A DNA stretch of 64,000 nt from Bacillota bacterium (GTDB lineage Bacteria > Bacillota > Clostridia > Acetivibrionales > DTU013). Both the position numbers and the translations under genes were made by a program. This document shows, piece after piece, positions 62,071-64,000 of this stretch. How positions within the stretch are numbered: the stretch's first letter is position 1; each line of letters begins with the position of its first letter. The DNA lies in the NCBI GenBank assembly GCA_023435305.1, contig JAEYRV010000010.1, forward strand, positions 75,642 through 139,641, written 5' to 3'. The notes beneath the pieces are model-generated. The model was not told the origin of the DNA and ran no database searches. It saw only the letters and a program-made list of their open reading frames with translations.

Positions 62071-62312
62071 AATGAGCAAAATTGGCGGTCAAAATTGGTG
62101 AGCAGACTCCGGCCAAAGAGGTCGAGCAGCGACAATCATATGTTTTAAACGAAGCCAATAATTATACCAATAAAAGGATAGACTTCTACAATAAATAAGT
62201 TATGTTGGTATATGTGGTGTATGTACTAGAGTTCGTGAGCATCAATTTCTCTTTAGATTCCACAATAGTAGGATCCTTGAAAGGATATAAAGGTTTTATA
62301 TCTTTGCCAGAC

Positions 62313-62867
62313 TCATCTATTGTCAAACAAAACTTTTACTCGCTTAATTACCACAAAAATATTCAGTACAACTACAATGATCAAATAATATATAATAAAG
62401 CTAGCAATCTTCAAATATAGTGAGACTGTATAATCATTTATGAAAAGCTGAACAAAAGAAATAACTAAAATAACCAGACACAGTATATTTTCAAAAATAA
62501 TAGTATTAAAGGTTTCTTTAAGTAAATCATTATATTCAGAATTATTTCCGGCCTTTTTCTCAATCCCAGTTAAAATACTTAACATAGCAAAAAACATTGA
62601 GATGAAAATAGATAAAACAATATTAATATTGTTTATAATATCTTTATCAATTGTCTTAATTAATACTATTCCAATTGAAATCAATAATGGTGTAATAAAA
62701 AAAACAACTATTTGAAAGGGGGCACCTAAAAAAATTGCAAAGTGCTGTTTAAAAACACCTCGAACATCGAAAAAATTATTATTTCGACTGAAGAAATTTA
62801 GAATCAGGATTAATATAGATACTAAAAATAGTATTGTAGGTAAAGATAATAATTTTTCACACTCCAA
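62313..62867 (-). CDS. Small four-helix membrane protein, unknown function
   Basis: The 184-residue protein has four or five hydrophobic helices (LPTILFLVSILILILNFF, FQIVVFFITPLLISIGIVLI, NINIVLSIFISMFFAMLSIL, IIFENILCLVILVISFVQLF, IASFIIYYLIIVVVLNIFVV) and no known domain. It begins 13 bases after the stop of the 321-residue gene on the same strand, so the two form an operon. Base composition is much more AT-rich than the rest of the window, which suggests recent transfer. A defence or immunity role is possible but unproven. Confidence 0.75.
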   Translation of the reverse strand: MECEKLLSLPTILFLVSILILILNFFSRNNNFFDVRGVFKQHFAIFLGAPFQIVVFFITPLLISIGIVLIKTIDKDIINNINIVLSIFISMFFAMLSILTGIEKKAGNNSEYNDLLKETFNTIIFENILCLVILVISFVQLFINDYTVSLYLKIASFIIYYLIIVVVLNIFVVIKRVKVLFDNR

Positions 62868-62880
62868 TTTAATAGCCTCC

Positions 62881-63846
62881 CTACCTTATCTGTAATACCA
62901 TTTCACATAAATATTCACTTGCTACCTGCTCAAGATGTTTTATTAAGCTTTCCCTAATTGGATGACCATCCACTCCTTGTATATTATCAGGAATACCTTC
63001 TATTATACTAAGATTTTCCAGATTATGCAAGTCTATGGTTCTATCCCTCCCGCCAACACTTACTAAAAGCTTTAATGTATCATACTCTTTCTGTTCAAAT
63101 TCGAACAGATTAAACCTTCCATTAGCTACGTAACTAATCTTTTCAAGAAGCTTCCCCCACATTGTATCGCTAAAGTGAAAGTTCGCTATTTGCCTTACTT
63201 CAATACCATATCCCGTGTTAATATTATCTGCTAAATCACTCGAAATGTGGTTCTTAACCATTATAAATTTTTTTATTGTGTCTTTACTAATAACTTTCTT
63301 AATAAAAAGTTGAGGGGCAATTGTGCTACATTTCAATGTAATGCCATATCTTCTACTGAAAAACTCTTGCATATAATGTGTTGTTATTGTTTTTACTCCA
63401 TAAGGGCCAACATTCTGAAACAATAACATTCCTTTATTTACTTTTACATTAATACTATCCTTTGGAATAACTACAAATAAATAAAATGGCCTAATATCAG
63501 CATCAGTTGGCTTTTTATTATATTTTATTTCTCTAGTTTGTATATCACATATTTCGGATGCACTACCATAATTTCCAGAATGGATTACTGCATAAATATA
63601 TTTAAATTTTTCGGTATCTCCAAAAAAAACTTCTTTGTATTCACAACTAAATGTTTGTTTTTTTGCTTCATTATTTATAGAATCAGAATAATTCTTAAAA
63701 AAAGCTTCAAATAGTGTAATTGCGTTTGCTATTTCATGAACTTCTTTTACTTTTATAGCATCATTTAAAAAGTAGATCTTCTCTTGACTTTTTGTATTAA
63801 ATTGCTTCAGGCAAAAACTACAAGCTGTTAGGCTTAAATTGAACAA
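62881..63846 (-). CDS. Uncharacterised 321-residue protein paired with a membrane protein
   Basis: I do not recognise a named domain. The middle has a conserved-looking block (YIYAVIHSGNYGSASEICDI, then DADIRPFYLFVVIPKD, then GMLLFQNVGPYGVKTI) of a kind seen in hypothetical proteins next to mobile elements. The N-terminus has two Cys in CSFCLKQF. There is no signal peptide, so it is probably cytoplasmic. It is the first gene of a two-gene unit with the membrane protein and lies beside a transposon in AT-rich DNA. The N-terminal ATG is preceded by a weak AAGGGGTGTTAA site. Confidence 0.7.
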   Translation of the reverse strand: MFNLSLTACSFCLKQFNTKSQEKIYFLNDAIKVKEVHEIANAITLFEAFFKNYSDSINNEAKKQTFSCEYKEVFFGDTEKFKYIYAVIHSGNYGSASEICDIQTREIKYNKKPTDADIRPFYLFVVIPKDSINVKVNKGMLLFQNVGPYGVKTITTHYMQEFFSRRYGITLKCSTIAPQLFIKKVISKDTIKKFIMVKNHISSDLADNINTGYGIEVRQIANFHFSDTMWGKLLEKISYVANGRFNLFEFEQKEYDTLKLLVSVGGRDRTIDLHNLENLSIIEGIPDNIQGVDGHPIRESLIKHLEQVASEYLCEMVLQIR

Positions 63847-63880
63847 TAATTAACACCCCTTTTCAATTATGAAAATAGCC

Positions 63881-63926
63881 ATGTGCATAAACCAAACCCG
63901 TTGATGTATGCGGGTTCTATGCACAT
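63881..63926. terminator. Long hairpin upstream of the two-gene unit
   Basis: ATGTGCATA and AACCCG pair with CGGGTT and TATGCACAT around a ten-base loop. It may terminate a minus-strand gene lying beyond the window; the T tract is weak. Confidence 0.5.
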
Positions 63927-64000
63927 AAAATTTGTTTACCACTCAATATATGATAGGATTTCCTCCCATAAATGTCGAATTAAGTAATCACCACAATCAA

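Noticed and set aside
55300..62200. Terminal inverted repeats of the outer transposon
   Set aside because: I compared 55340-55760 with the inverse of 62036-62200; only short CCGCC and GTCAAAA matches were seen, not a convincing repeat.
62313..63846. Kiwa (KwaA/KwaB) defence pair
   Set aside because: Sizes are similar, but gene order is reversed and I could not see DUF4868 motifs, so the name is not supported.
1..64000. tRNA or rRNA genes
   Set aside because: No T-loop GTTCGAATC-type strings in tRNA context and no rRNA-like conserved stretches were found by eye.

Overview
The window looks like chromosome of an anaerobic, spore-former-type Firmicute (class Clostridia). Supporting this are AGGAGG-type ribosome binding sites with frequent GTG/TTG starts, an S-layer-homology protein, Firmicute-type TrkAH, LUD, VanZ, EcsC and DUF6064 proteins, and a GH43 glycosidase. 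A relative of the plant-polymer-degrading clostridia is plausible, but that is inference. No rRNA, tRNA or CRISPR array was seen. Most genes lie on the minus strand.

Layout. 0-8.5 kb: end of an unknown gene, a zinc-ribbon protein, an internally deleted QueG-like gene preceded by an unidentified structured RNA with its own promoter and terminator, the trkA-trkH potassium uptake pair, a secreted copper-amine-oxidase-N-domain protein, a LUD protein and a membrane protein. 9-16.2 kb: a vWA lipoprotein, a TetR/metallo-beta-lactamase pair, VanZ-like, DUF3888-like, EcsC and GH43 genes. 16.3-23.8 kb: a tightly coupled MoxR-DUF58-membrane-vWA-vWA-TPR-BatD operon. 24-31.4 kb: HD and CBS proteins, a double solute-binding-domain protein, MsrAB and a phosphotransferase-family kinase.

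31.5-33.3 kb holds the most consequential locus: arsR-hgcA-hgcB. It encodes the corrinoid protein HgcA, with an intact NVWCAAGK cap helix and five membrane helices, and the ferredoxin HgcB, with two 4Fe-4S motifs, the conserved lone Cys and a C-terminal CC. This gene pair is diagnostic for mercury methylation. It sits behind an ArsR repressor that keeps the arsenite-binding ELCxC motif, a strong promoter and an ATATCGATAT operator candidate.

34-52.6 kb: pyruvate kinase, SPFH protein plus a small ribbon-helix-helix-like protein, DUF6064, two membrane-anchored solute-binding proteins with C-terminal leucine-rich repeats, an SLH protein, VOC, AraC/GyrI, RidA, WYL regulator, PNPOx-like protein, lipoprotein, RDD, and a DUF2779 nuclease-like protein next to a GIY-YIG protein. 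52.6-64 kb is accessory: gene remnants, a zinc-ribbon membrane protein, and a three-gene transposon (DUF6431, DDE transposase, AAA ATPase). A RIT element (three tyrosine recombinases between 30-bp inverted repeats) has interrupted the transposase. An AT-rich two-gene cassette of unknown function follows.

The intergenic DNA is unusually full of short tandem repeats (14, 18, 23, 37, 41, 47 and about 60 bp). At least three loci (8.8, 33.7, 40.4 kb) share one hairpin architecture with GTGCACAAAA-type arms, and at two of them one arm appears tandemly amplified.
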